A stretch of DNA of 64,000 nt, from positions 39,660-103,659 of the forward strand of contig NZ_JAGTJJ010000039.1 in NCBI RefSeq assembly GCF_028435365.1, in the 5' to 3' direction. Below are positions 50,544-57,610 of this stretch, one piece after another (position 1 is the stretch's first letter; the number at the start of each line of letters is the position of its first letter). Made by a program: the position numbers and the translations under genes. The notes beneath the pieces are model-generated. The model searched no databases. It worked only from the letters and a program-made list of their open reading frames with translations, and was not told where the DNA came from. This stretch comes from Polyangium jinanense. GTDB taxonomy: Bacteria; Myxococcota; Polyangia; Polyangiales; Polyangiaceae.

Positions 50544-51083
50544 TTACGCCCGGACAACCTCGATGACGACCGGCGGGCGGGGGCGCGCTGCATTGCGCTG
50601 CCCGGTCTTCGCTTCGTGCCACGCTTCGAGCGCGCGCACTGCGTTCTTCGGCCCGACCGAGTCCACGAAGGCGCGCGCCGCGCCGAATGCTGACCAATCG
50701 CGCTCCCGGTGCGTCACGGCGTAGGGGCCTCGGTCATCGAGCCCGCCCTCGTCGAACGCCTGGAACACCTCGATCATCCGGCCGTCACGAACGCTCTTGC
50801 ATCCGAACTTTGCGAGTTCCTCGCCGGTCGGCAAAGGCCCCACGAGATATGTCTCCGTGACGAGCGTCGCGCCACAGAGAATTGCCCCCGATACCTTCGA
50901 GATGGCGTCGAGCCATGCCGCCGAGGCGGCTGCCATCTCGTCCTCTTCGCCGCCCCCTTCGAGCTCTGCCACGAGTGCCTCGAGGTCGTCCCGCTCGATC
51001 CGGCCCCACCGCCGTACCCACTTCTCACGACCGCGGCGGGGCTTACGTTGACCATCGGTCGGATCGGCTGATTTGGATCGCAT
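50544..51083 (-). CDS. Hypothetical protein
   Basis: A 179-residue soluble protein that I do not recognise. The first 35 residues are basic (RKPRRGREKWVRRWGRIERD), then an acidic segment (ELEGGGEEDEMAAASAAWLD). The rest is alpha/beta: ISKVSGAILCGATLVTETYL, VGPLPTGEELAKFGCKSVRD, GRMIEVFQAFDEGGLDDRGP and FGAARAFVDSVGPKNAVRAL. The ATG at 51083 has GAGGAG about 15 bp upstream; a longer frame exists upstream but its codon use is poor. The stop lies just beyond dispersed repeat copy 5. Confidence 0.5.
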   Translation of the reverse strand: MRSKSADPTDGQRKPRRGREKWVRRWGRIERDDLEALVAELEGGGEEDEMAAASAAWLDAISKVSGAILCGATLVTETYLVGPLPTGEELAKFGCKSVRDGRMIEVFQAFDEGGLDDRGPYAVTHRERDWSAFGAARAFVDSVGPKNAVRALEAWHEAKTGQRNAARPRPPVVIEVVRA

Positions 51084-51294
51084 CGCGGGGTCTACCTGCT
51101 CCTCTGCACGATCCGAGCCCCCGGGGTCGGGGCGAAAGCGCCACACGGGGACGAGCTCGGAAGATCGGGCGGGCGAGCCTCTAGCGGGAATTTTTGACCA
51201 CCGCAAGTGTTCTTTCACGGACGGGACCTTCTCGCCCGGGACACACTCGTTCTTCCCATCCGCCCGGGACCATGTGTAGAACGGCCGCCGCCCG

Positions 51295-52230
51295 ATGCGT
51301 ACCTCCTCGTTCGAATGGATCGCCGATGACGGCAAGCCGATCTTCGTGCACGTCTTCTCCCCCGACGAGGGCATGCGAGCCCTGGGCGTCGTCCACGTGT
51401 CGCACGGCATGAGCGAGCACGGCGCCCGCTACACGCGCCTCGCCGAGGCCTTCACCACGCGCGGCCTCGTCGTCGAGGCCCACGACCACCGCGGCCACGG
51501 GCGCACCGCCAAGTCCGGCGACGAGCTCGGCTACTTCGGCCCGGGCGACGGCTTCGGCCGCGTCGTTGCGGACCTGCGAGGCCTCCTCGCGCGCGCCCGC
51601 ACCGCCTACGCGGGCCTTCCGCAGGCGCTGCTTGGCCATTCGATGGGCTCGCTCATCGCGCAGGGCGTCCTGCCCGAGGAGGGCAAGAAGCTCGCCGCCG
51701 TGATCCTTTCGGGGACCAACGGACCGCCGAGCATGATGGCGCGCGCGGGCGTGCTCGTGGCGAAGGCCGAGCGCGCGCGGCTCGGCGAGCGCGGCAAGAG
51801 CGCGGTGATCCAGGGGATGTCGTTCGACGCGTGGAACCGCACCTTCAGCCCGAACCGCACGCCCTACGACTGGCTGTCGCGCGACGCGGCCGAGGTCGAC
51901 AAGTACGTCGCCGACACGCTGTGCGGCTTCCCGGCGACCACGACGTTATGGGTGCAGCTCCTCGGCGCGATGCCCTCGCTCGCGCACCCGGACGCTCTCG
52001 CGCGGATCCGGAAGGACCTGCCGGTGTTCGTGGTCGCGGGCTCGGAGGATCCGGTCCACGAGCGGACGAAGAACCTGCGCGGGCTGCTCGACGCGTACGC
52101 GAAGGCGGGTCTTTCCGATGTGACGTACCGCGTCTACCCGGGCGCGCGTCACGAGCTGTTCAACGAGACGAATCGGGACGAGGTGACCCGCGACGCTGCG
52201 GAGTGGCTCGCCCGCAAGCTCGCCCGGTAG
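51295..52230 (+). CDS. Alpha/beta hydrolase, monoacylglycerol lipase-like
   Basis: A 311-residue serine hydrolase of the Hydrolase_4 group. The oxyanion region is VHVSHGMSEHGARYTRLAEA, the AHDHRGHGRT motif follows, the nucleophile elbow is LLGHSMGSLIAQGV, the Asp is in VVAGSEDPVHERTKNLRGLL and the His is in YPGARHELFNETNRDEV. These match monoacylglycerol lipases and lysophospholipases (PldB/YtpA-like). No signal peptide is present. Its stop (52228-52230) touches the stop of the convergent mtnC gene, with no gap. Confidence 0.9.
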   Translation: MRTSSFEWIADDGKPIFVHVFSPDEGMRALGVVHVSHGMSEHGARYTRLAEAFTTRGLVVEAHDHRGHGRTAKSGDELGYFGPGDGFGRVVADLRGLLARARTAYAGLPQALLGHSMGSLIAQGVLPEEGKKLAAVILSGTNGPPSMMARAGVLVAKAERARLGERGKSAVIQGMSFDAWNRTFSPNRTPYDWLSRDAAEVDKYVADTLCGFPATTTLWVQLLGAMPSLAHPDALARIRKDLPVFVVAGSEDPVHERTKNLRGLLDAYAKAGLSDVTYRVYPGARHELFNETNRDEVTRDAAEWLARKLAR

Positions 52231-52926
52231 TCAGCGCACGAGCACCGCGTCCCCCTCGATCACGATGTCGTCGAAGGACCGCGCGGTCGGGTGATCCGCG
52301 AAAGGCGAAGCGCCGTCCCGCGCGAGCCCGACGCGGAGCAGGCCGGCGGCGCGCGCGGCGTCGAGCTCGGCCTTCACGTCCGACAGGAAGAGCACCTCGT
52401 GTGGTGGGGCGTCGAGCGCGGCCGCGATGCGCGCGTAGGACGCGGGATCGGCCTTCTTGCCGGTCGTCGTGTCGAACCAGCCGTCGAAGAGGCCTGAAAG
52501 ATCCCCCTCGATCGTGTGCCCGAAGAGGAGCCTCTGCGCGAGGACCGACCCGGACGAGAACACCGAAAGCCCGATCCCGCGCGCCTTCCACCGCGCGAGC
52601 GCGCCGGGGACGTCCGGGTACACGTGCGATCGATACGCCCCCGCGTGATAACCTTCCTCCCAGATCATGCCCTGGATCGCCTTGAGCGACGTCGCCTTGC
52701 GATCCTCGTCGATCCACCGGAGCCAGAGCGCGACCACGGCTTCGTCGGACAGGTCCGGTTGCCCCGCCTCCGCCCGCGCCGCATCGAGCGCCGAGGTGAC
52801 GCGCGCCTCGCCGAGGTGCGTCCGGACGAACGCCGGGAGCGCCCTTCGCGCGTGAACGAAGAGCGTGTCCGTCACGAAGGCGATCGACGTGGTGGTGCCC
52901 TCGATGTCCGTGACGATGCGCCTCAC
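52231..52926 (-). CDS. mtnC: Enolase-phosphatase E1 (methionine salvage)
   Basis: A 231-residue HAD-superfamily enzyme that enolises and dephosphorylates 2,3-diketo-5-methylthiopentyl-1-phosphate. HAD motifs: VTDIEGTTTSIAFVTDTLFV (motif I, with Asp and Glu as in MtnC), LSVFSSGSVLAQRLLFGHT (motif II), TGKKADPASYARIA (Lys) and VLFLSDVKAELDAARAAGL (motif IV). The IEGTTT segment and YRSHVYPDVPGALARWKARG are specific to E1 enzymes. The GTG at 52926 overlaps the mtnD stop (GTGA), so the two are coupled and made in the order mtnD-mtnC. Confidence 0.94.
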   Translation of the reverse strand: MRRIVTDIEGTTTSIAFVTDTLFVHARRALPAFVRTHLGEARVTSALDAARAEAGQPDLSDEAVVALWLRWIDEDRKATSLKAIQGMIWEEGYHAGAYRSHVYPDVPGALARWKARGIGLSVFSSGSVLAQRLLFGHTIEGDLSGLFDGWFDTTTGKKADPASYARIAAALDAPPHEVLFLSDVKAELDAARAAGLLRVGLARDGASPFADHPTARSFDDIVIEGDAVLVR

Positions 52927-53507
52927 CACGGCGCGCCTCGCTCGAGGGTGTCGGCGTCGGGGAAACGCCGCGCGATCTCGTCGCCCGTGAAGTTTCCGAT
53001 CCAGCCCGCGGGCGTGCCGAAGAAACGAATCGCGCAGAAGTCGGGCTGCGTGCCCATGTCGAACCAGTGCCGCGTGCCGGCGGGGACCGAGATCAGATCG
53101 CCCCGCTCGCAACGCACCGCGAGCACCTGCCCGGCGAGGCGCAGGTAAAACACGCCGGCGCCGTGCACGAAGAAGCGGACCTCGTCCTCGTCGTGCGTGT
53201 GCTCCTCGAGGAACTTTCCGCGCGCTGCCCGAGCCTTCTCGGCCGAGCTCGGATCGTTCGGCGCCGGCGAGAGGCGGGCGACGTCGACCGAAGGATAACC
53301 GCCCTCGCGGCAGAGTGTTTCGATGGGCTCGCGGTAGGCCGCGAGGATCTCCTCCGCGGTGGCGGAGGGCGTGAACGAAAAGGAAGCCTCCCAGGCCTCG
53401 AAGCGGACGCCCACGTCGCGCAGGATCGCCGCGATCTCGGCGTGGTCCTGCGAGGCGCGGACGAGCGCTCCGGGAGCGTTTTCCCGAAAAACGTGGATCG
53501 AGCTCAC
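52923..53507 (-). CDS. mtnD: Acireductone dioxygenase (methionine salvage)
   Basis: A 194-residue cupin that uses O2 to split acireductone to the 2-oxo acid precursor of methionine. The metal ligands are in LEEHTHDEDEVRFFVHGAGV (two His and a Glu) and GTRHWFDMG (third His). The C-terminal CAIRFFGTPAGWIGNFTGDE is characteristic. The start is uncertain: the GTG at 53507 gives a normal-length enzyme and directly precedes the first strand (SSIHVFRE), and a TTG at 53543 would add 12 residues. Coupled to mtnC by overlap. Confidence 0.93.
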   Translation of the reverse strand: MSSIHVFRENAPGALVRASQDHAEIAAILRDVGVRFEAWEASFSFTPSATAEEILAAYREPIETLCREGGYPSVDVARLSPAPNDPSSAEKARAARGKFLEEHTHDEDEVRFFVHGAGVFYLRLAGQVLAVRCERGDLISVPAGTRHWFDMGTQPDFCAIRFFGTPAGWIGNFTGDEIARRFPDADTLERGAPW

Positions 53508-53557
53508 CCCTGGAGGATCGACCCAAACCGATCCTCGCTGCAAGCCCGTTCACGCGC

Positions 53558-54847
53558 TCAGTAATTCACCTGAATCTGCAAGCGAACGAGACGCCCGCTC
53601 TCCTGCGGGTAAGGCGGCTCGGGGTAGGTGCGCTCGGCGATCGTGTAGGCGGCCGTGGCCTCGACGGCCGGGATGGGCTGCCACTCGAGGCCCATTTCCA
53701 GCTCGCGGACCTTGTAATGGGGCGCGTTCGTCTCGAACTTGCGTCCGCCGTCGTAGAGCACGCCGCGCACGTAGGGCAGGAAGCTTCCGATCTTGGCTAT
53801 GGCCATGACGTACCCGCCGTGGAGCGGCCGCTCGACGACGCGATCGCCCACGAGCTCCGGCCCGCGGCCGATGTTGTATTCAGCCTGCAGGCCGATCGGC
53901 TGCGGATACAGGACGAACGAGGCGTGGGCGCGGATGTCGCGGATCTCGTCGGGCGCCGTGACGTCGTCCGAGGTCTTCACGACGAACTTGCCGGCATAGC
54001 CACCGGCGCCGATCTCCACGATCTGCTTGCCGATCTGAAACGGCCAGGTGACACGACCGACGACGTGCGGCGTGTCGTTCCGCTCCTTCTGGTTCGCGGT
54101 CTGGCCATTGTAGACGCCGAGCGCGACGACGCCGTAATCACCCGAGCCCTTGAGCCCGTCGTCGACGAGCGACTTGAACCGCTTGCGAATGCGCTCGGGC
54201 GCCCAGTAGAAGAAGAGGCCGAGATCCCGCTCGTCCTTGACCGCGCTGTTCAATGCGTCCGAGCGATCGAACGGCGCGCGGTTCTGGCTCGACTGCATGT
54301 TCTCGAAGCCGTACGGCACCTTCGACTGCCCGACGCGGAAGCGGAATTCTTTTTTCTTGTCGAGGGCGATGTCCGCGTACCAGTCGCGCAGCGTGGGGAC
54401 GTGGTACTGGTCGGAGACGACGCTCGCGAAATCGGGCTGGATGTACACGAAGACGCGCTCGTGCACGTCGCCCTGCAGGATCAGGCGGGCGCGGCGGATC
54501 AAGAAGCCGCCGTCCTTGCCGATCGAGCGGTCGCCCTGGGTGTTGACGAGCCGCTCGTTCGTCACGCCGAGCTGGTTGTACCGGACCTGCGAGTAGCCGC
54601 GGATCTTGATCTTGTCGTACCAGTGCTGCGAAGCCTTGCCCGCGCTCTCGCCGGGCTTCGGCTTTTCGGACTTGGCCGCGGGCTTCGGCGCGGGTTTGAC
54701 CGCGGCGGGCTCCGCGGGCGGGATCGTGGCCAGCGCGATCTCCGATCGGGGCGCGGCGGGGACATCCGCCGCGGCGACACGCGGGAGCAGAGGAAGACAA
54801 AAAACCGCGCCGAAGACCGAACGCGCGGCCAGACGTGCGAGCGACAT
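53558..54847 (-). CDS. Phosphate-selective porin O/P-type outer-membrane protein
   Basis: A 429-residue porin. Signal peptide about 26 residues (ARSVFGAVFCLPLLPRVAAA), then a Pro/Lys-rich linker. The barrel begins KIKIRGYSQVRYNQLGVTNE and continues with GFLIRRARLILQGDVHERVF, PDFASVVSDQYHVPTLRDWY, FRFRVGQSKVPYGFENMQSS, all marks of the OprO/OprP family. Strands alternate to the end (GRLVRLQIQVNY), with a terminal aromatic for outer-membrane insertion. It is between mtnB and mtnD on the same strand; nearby stops leave 50 bp on the mtnD side and 180 bp on the mtnB side. The substrate is not certain, since many family members transport other ions. Confidence 0.88.
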   Translation of the reverse strand: MSLARLAARSVFGAVFCLPLLPRVAAADVPAAPRSEIALATIPPAEPAAVKPAPKPAAKSEKPKPGESAGKASQHWYDKIKIRGYSQVRYNQLGVTNERLVNTQGDRSIGKDGGFLIRRARLILQGDVHERVFVYIQPDFASVVSDQYHVPTLRDWYADIALDKKKEFRFRVGQSKVPYGFENMQSSQNRAPFDRSDALNSAVKDERDLGLFFYWAPERIRKRFKSLVDDGLKGSGDYGVVALGVYNGQTANQKERNDTPHVVGRVTWPFQIGKQIVEIGAGGYAGKFVVKTSDDVTAPDEIRDIRAHASFVLYPQPIGLQAEYNIGRGPELVGDRVVERPLHGGYVMAIAKIGSFLPYVRGVLYDGGRKFETNAPHYKVRELEMGLEWQPIPAVEATAAYTIAERTYPEPPYPQESGRLVRLQIQVNY

Positions 54848-55026
54848 GGGAAGGATTCCGGGGGCGTCCCGGCCTTTCTCGTGTGCGCTCCACGCTAGGC
54901 GACTCGCGTGACGAACTCGTTACGACTCGGTCGCGACGATGTTACCGTTTCGTTTGCTTCCATTACAGAACTGCGAAGATTCCATGACGGAAAGAGACGG
55001 CGCGCCGGGAGAACGGCGAGGCGCGC

Positions 55027-55641
55027 TCACCGCTTGCCGTGCAGGACGCACTCGAGGAGGAACTCGATCGCCTCCACGTGCCGCGCCGCCTCGGTCGGCG
55101 TATCGCCCCACGTGTAGAGTCCATGCCCCGCGAGGAGGTAGCCGTAGACGCAGTCGTCGCCGCCGAGCTCCGCGTCGACCTGCGCGGCGAGGCGCGGGAC
55201 GTCCTGATCGTTCGGGAAAATGGGCAGGCGGATCGAGGTCTCGTGCGTGTTCACGCCGACGAGGGCCTTGAGCATCTCGAAGCCGGAGAGGACGACGTAC
55301 CCCTCCGCGACGAGCGCGCGTGACAGGACGGTGGCAGCGACAGAGTGCGTGTGCGCGACGGCCGTCACGCGCGCGCGGCGCCGGTAAATCTGCGCGTGGA
55401 GCGGCGTTTCGGCCGAGGGACGGCCCTCGGTGAGGGCGTTTCCTTCGAGGTCGACGACGAGCAGGTCCTCGGCCCGAAGCGCGCCCTTGTCGAGGCCACT
55501 CTTCGTGATGACGAAGCGATGCGCGTCGAGGCGGACCGAAAAATTACCGCTCGTCGCCAGGGCCCAGCCTCGCGCATGGCAACGACTCGCGAGCGAGAGC
55601 AAGGTGGCCGCAGCGGACTCGGGGAGGCGATGTTCCTGCAC
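55027..55641 (-). CDS. mtnB: Methylthioribulose-1-phosphate dehydratase (methionine salvage)
   Basis: A 204-residue class II aldolase-fold enzyme that dehydrates 5-methylthioribulose-1-phosphate. Family motifs: ASRCHARGWALATSGNFSVR, VITKSGLDKGALRAEDLLVV, SAETPLHAQIYRRRARVTAV, AHTHSVAATVLSRALVAEGY (His pair for zinc), and LLAGHGLYTWGDTPTEAARH (third His). MLKALVGVNTHETSIRLPIF is specific for MtnB rather than fuculose aldolase. The GTG at 55641 gives a short N-terminus before the first helix. mtnC and mtnD are 1.5 kb downstream on the same strand, separated by a porin gene; mtnA is not in the window. Confidence 0.9.
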   Translation of the reverse strand: MQEHRLPESAAATLLSLASRCHARGWALATSGNFSVRLDAHRFVITKSGLDKGALRAEDLLVVDLEGNALTEGRPSAETPLHAQIYRRRARVTAVAHTHSVAATVLSRALVAEGYVVLSGFEMLKALVGVNTHETSIRLPIFPNDQDVPRLAAQVDAELGGDDCVYGYLLAGHGLYTWGDTPTEAARHVEAIEFLLECVLHGKR

Positions 55642-55768
55642 GCTCGACCCTACCCGGCCGGGGCAACGCGAGCAAGCCCTGGCATGCCCGGCGCCGGGGA
55701 GCTCCTCGCTTGTCAATCCCGGTCGACTTTGCTGGCCTCGCTGCGTCCACGCAGAGATTTCCACAGGA

Positions 55769-56037
55769 ATGGGGCGGCCCCCGGTCGCTCGGCCGCTCTT
55801 GCCGATTTCCACGCTCGAAGCCCTCCCAAAGCGTCGCATTCCGTGGCTCGCCGCGTTGTTCCTCGGGATCTCCCTCGCCGGTGTCCACCTCGATTCGCCG
55901 ACGATGGACGAGCCGGTCCACCTCGTGCGGGGCCTGTTGTACGGGTGGATCGGCGACACGAGGCATCGAATACGAGCACTTCCGCTGCGGCGAGCGCCCC
56001 GGCCCCGGCGTCGCTCCTCCCCCCTCCCCCGCCGAGC
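55769..56037 (+). pseudogene. Truncated, frameshifted glycosyltransferase (GT39/ArnT-like) remnant
   Basis: From an ATG at 55769 the frame reads VARPLLPISTLEALPKRRIP, then one hydrophobic helix (WLAALFLGISLAGVHLDSPT) and MDEPVHLVRGLLYGWIGDTR. The last part is the conserved first periplasmic loop of dolichyl-phosphate-mannose-type glycosyltransferases (the DEPxH motif). At 55964 an extra base shifts the frame: removing it continues as IEYEH, as expected. Within 20 more codons the sequence ends in GC-rich spacer against dispersed repeat copy 6. The family is normally 450-600 residues, so more than 80% of the gene is missing, and it is not found beyond the repeat. Confidence 0.65.
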
Positions 56038-56430
56038 CTGAGCATTGGTCTCATCGCGAGGCGTCGCGCCGGGGCGCTGCCCCGGGCCCCGCGGGGGCTG
56101 TTCGCCCCTCGACCCGAACCAGGGCAAGCCCTGGACCGTTCGTGGAAGAACTGCGCGAAGCGCAGTTCTTCCAACAGGCTGCTGGCAAGACCATGGAGGT
56201 GCGTTCCACGCCGGCGACGGGCACGTTGCCGTTGAATCGTCAGCGCCGCAGTCTTGATGGGCAGGGTCGTCGTTGGTCTTGACCTGGCCTGTTCGATGAA
56301 CTGCGCATCGCGCAGTTCATCGACCCCGGGTCCAGCGCTTGCGCAGGCCCCGGGTCCAGGGGCGGATAGCCCCGGTGGGGCCTGGGGCAACGCCCCAGCG
56401 AAGCGGCTCCCAGATGAGACCCATGCTCAG
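56038..56430. repeat. Dispersed multi-hairpin repeat, copy 6 (complete, with terminal inverted repeats)
   Basis: The outer ends are CTGAGCATTGGTCTCATC (56038-56055) and the reverse complement of 56413-56430, CTGAGCATGGGTCTCATC, 17 of 18 identical. Inside are mirror-image arms. The left stem is GAAGAACTGCGC over GAA; the right is GATGAACTGCGC over ATC. The core is flanked by AACAGGCTGCTGGCAAGACC and the inverted GGTCTTGACCTGGCCTGTT. It is the best copy for defining element ends. It directly follows the glycosyltransferase remnant. Confidence 0.9.
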
Positions 56431-56491
56431 CCCGCCGAGCAGCGCCTCCCGACGACGAGGACTGAATCAGCAAGCGTCCGCACGAGATCGC

Positions 56492-56520
56492 TTGACAGGT
56501 CGACCTTGGCCCTGTATCGA
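56492..56520 (+). promoter_or_regulatory. Sigma-70-type promoter candidate for the small CxxC protein gene
   Basis: A perfect TTGACA (56492-56497) is followed after 17 bp by TATCGA (56515-56520). Just downstream TTGAA and TTCAA form an inverted repeat (13-bp gap, about 56523-56545) in an unusually A/T-rich spot, a possible operator. The ATG is at 56586. Confidence 0.45.
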
Positions 56521-56585
56521 TATTGAACATCACTTTCATTTTCAACGAGCACCGACACCCGAGCCCAGACCCCAGGAGCACGACC

Positions 56586-56837
56586 ATGTCTTGTCCCGCG
56601 AAGGCCTCTCCTTGCGCCCCCGTGACGCTCTCGCGCGGTCCCGTCGCCCGCGTCGACCACTGCCCGCAGTGCAACGTGATCTCGATCCACCTCGGCGCGA
56701 CCTCGATCCGGCTCGAACCCGCGGCCTACGAGGCGCTCTGGGGCACGCTCTCCCACGCGCTGCGCGTGCTGCGCGGCCTCACCGAGGCGCCCGAAGCCGC
56801 GCCGACGATGTGGACGTCGTCCGGCGGAAGCGCCTAG
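56586..56837 (+). CDS. Small protein with a CxxC motif
   Basis: An 83-residue protein with the segment HCPQCNVISIHLGATSIRLE, where CxxC is followed by a strand pair, and then a helix (AAYEALWGTLSHALRVLRGL). The CxxC plus His and two N-terminal Cys (MSCPAKASPC) could bind zinc or iron. Similar small zinc-ribbon-like proteins exist in other bacteria without known function. AGGAG lies 7 bp before the ATG, and a good promoter with an inverted repeat is upstream. It overlaps by 4 bp the convergent lipoprotein stop. Confidence 0.6.
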   Translation: MSCPAKASPCAPVTLSRGPVARVDHCPQCNVISIHLGATSIRLEPAAYEALWGTLSHALRVLRGLTEAPEAAPTMWTSSGGSA

Positions 56838-57457
56838 AAACCTAGGTCGTCCGACATCCGCCGGCCCGTGGGCTTCACGGGCGGCGATGCCGGCGCGGTC
56901 GGCTTGCGCTGCCCGGCCCACGGGTCTTCAAGCTCCAAGCTCCGGGTCGGAGCCACAGGGGGCGAAGGCGGCGGAATCGACGGAGAAGCCGGAGCGGCCC
57001 CCTCCACCGCTTCGAGCTTCGTCCGCCCGTTCTTCACCGTCGCCTTGATCTGACCCGCGTCGATCATCGCCTGCGCCCGCGCCACGATCGTCTGCGGCGA
57101 CTCGGCTGCCGCGCGCGCGCGCTCGCGCTCGATCCCCGCCCGCTCGAGCCGCTCGAGGTTCTGCGCGACCTCGTCCTGCCTGCGCGAGACCAACTCCGCC
57201 TTCGCCGCGGCCTCGCGCCCGACCTCGCCGATGACGCCCGCGAGGTAGGAGAGCTGCTGCCCGACGTACATCTGCCGCCCCTCGAGCGCCGCGAGCCGCG
57301 CCTCGGTCGCGCGCGTCTCGGCCTTGAGCTTCTGCACCTCGGCGAGCGCCATGTCGCCCGCGGTGTTCTCCACACACCCGACACACGCGAACGAGAGCGC
57401 CCCCGCGAAGGGCACGAGGAGGCGAACGAGGATCGCAGAGTGGTGCTTCGAGGACAT
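56834..57457 (-). CDS. Coiled-coil lipoprotein
   Basis: A 207-residue lipoprotein. Signal MSSKHHSAILVRLLVPFAGA ends in a lipobox (CVGC). The mature part is a long helix with heptad character (LAEVQKLKAETRATEARLAA, LVSRRQDEVAQNLERLERAG), a short folded-looking segment (AMIDAGQIKATVKNGRTKLE) and a Pro-rich tail. Coiled-coil lipoproteins of this size often work at the outer membrane or murein. Function unknown. It is divergent from the kinase-STAND gene, 153 bp away. Confidence 0.68.
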   Translation of the reverse strand: MSSKHHSAILVRLLVPFAGALSFACVGCVENTAGDMALAEVQKLKAETRATEARLAALEGRQMYVGQQLSYLAGVIGEVGREAAAKAELVSRRQDEVAQNLERLERAGIERERARAAAESPQTIVARAQAMIDAGQIKATVKNGRTKLEAVEGAAPASPSIPPPSPPVAPTRSLELEDPWAGQRKPTAPASPPVKPTGRRMSDDLGF

Positions 57458-57610
57458 CGGCGACGTGATGCTAACCCGCCCCGAGCATGCAAGGAAAGGC
57501 TTCGTGCTGGCTCGCTCACGGCCCTTCCCTTTACGCCTCGACGCGGGTCGGGCATCCTCGGGGCCGGCGCGCTCCGTGGATGCACCCCGCGGCGCTCGTC
57601 ACGAAGACCC

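Noticed and set aside
56434..56585. Continuation of the glycosyltransferase remnant beyond repeat copy 6
   Set aside because: None of the three plus-strand frames resumes with family motifs, so the missing part is deleted, not displaced.
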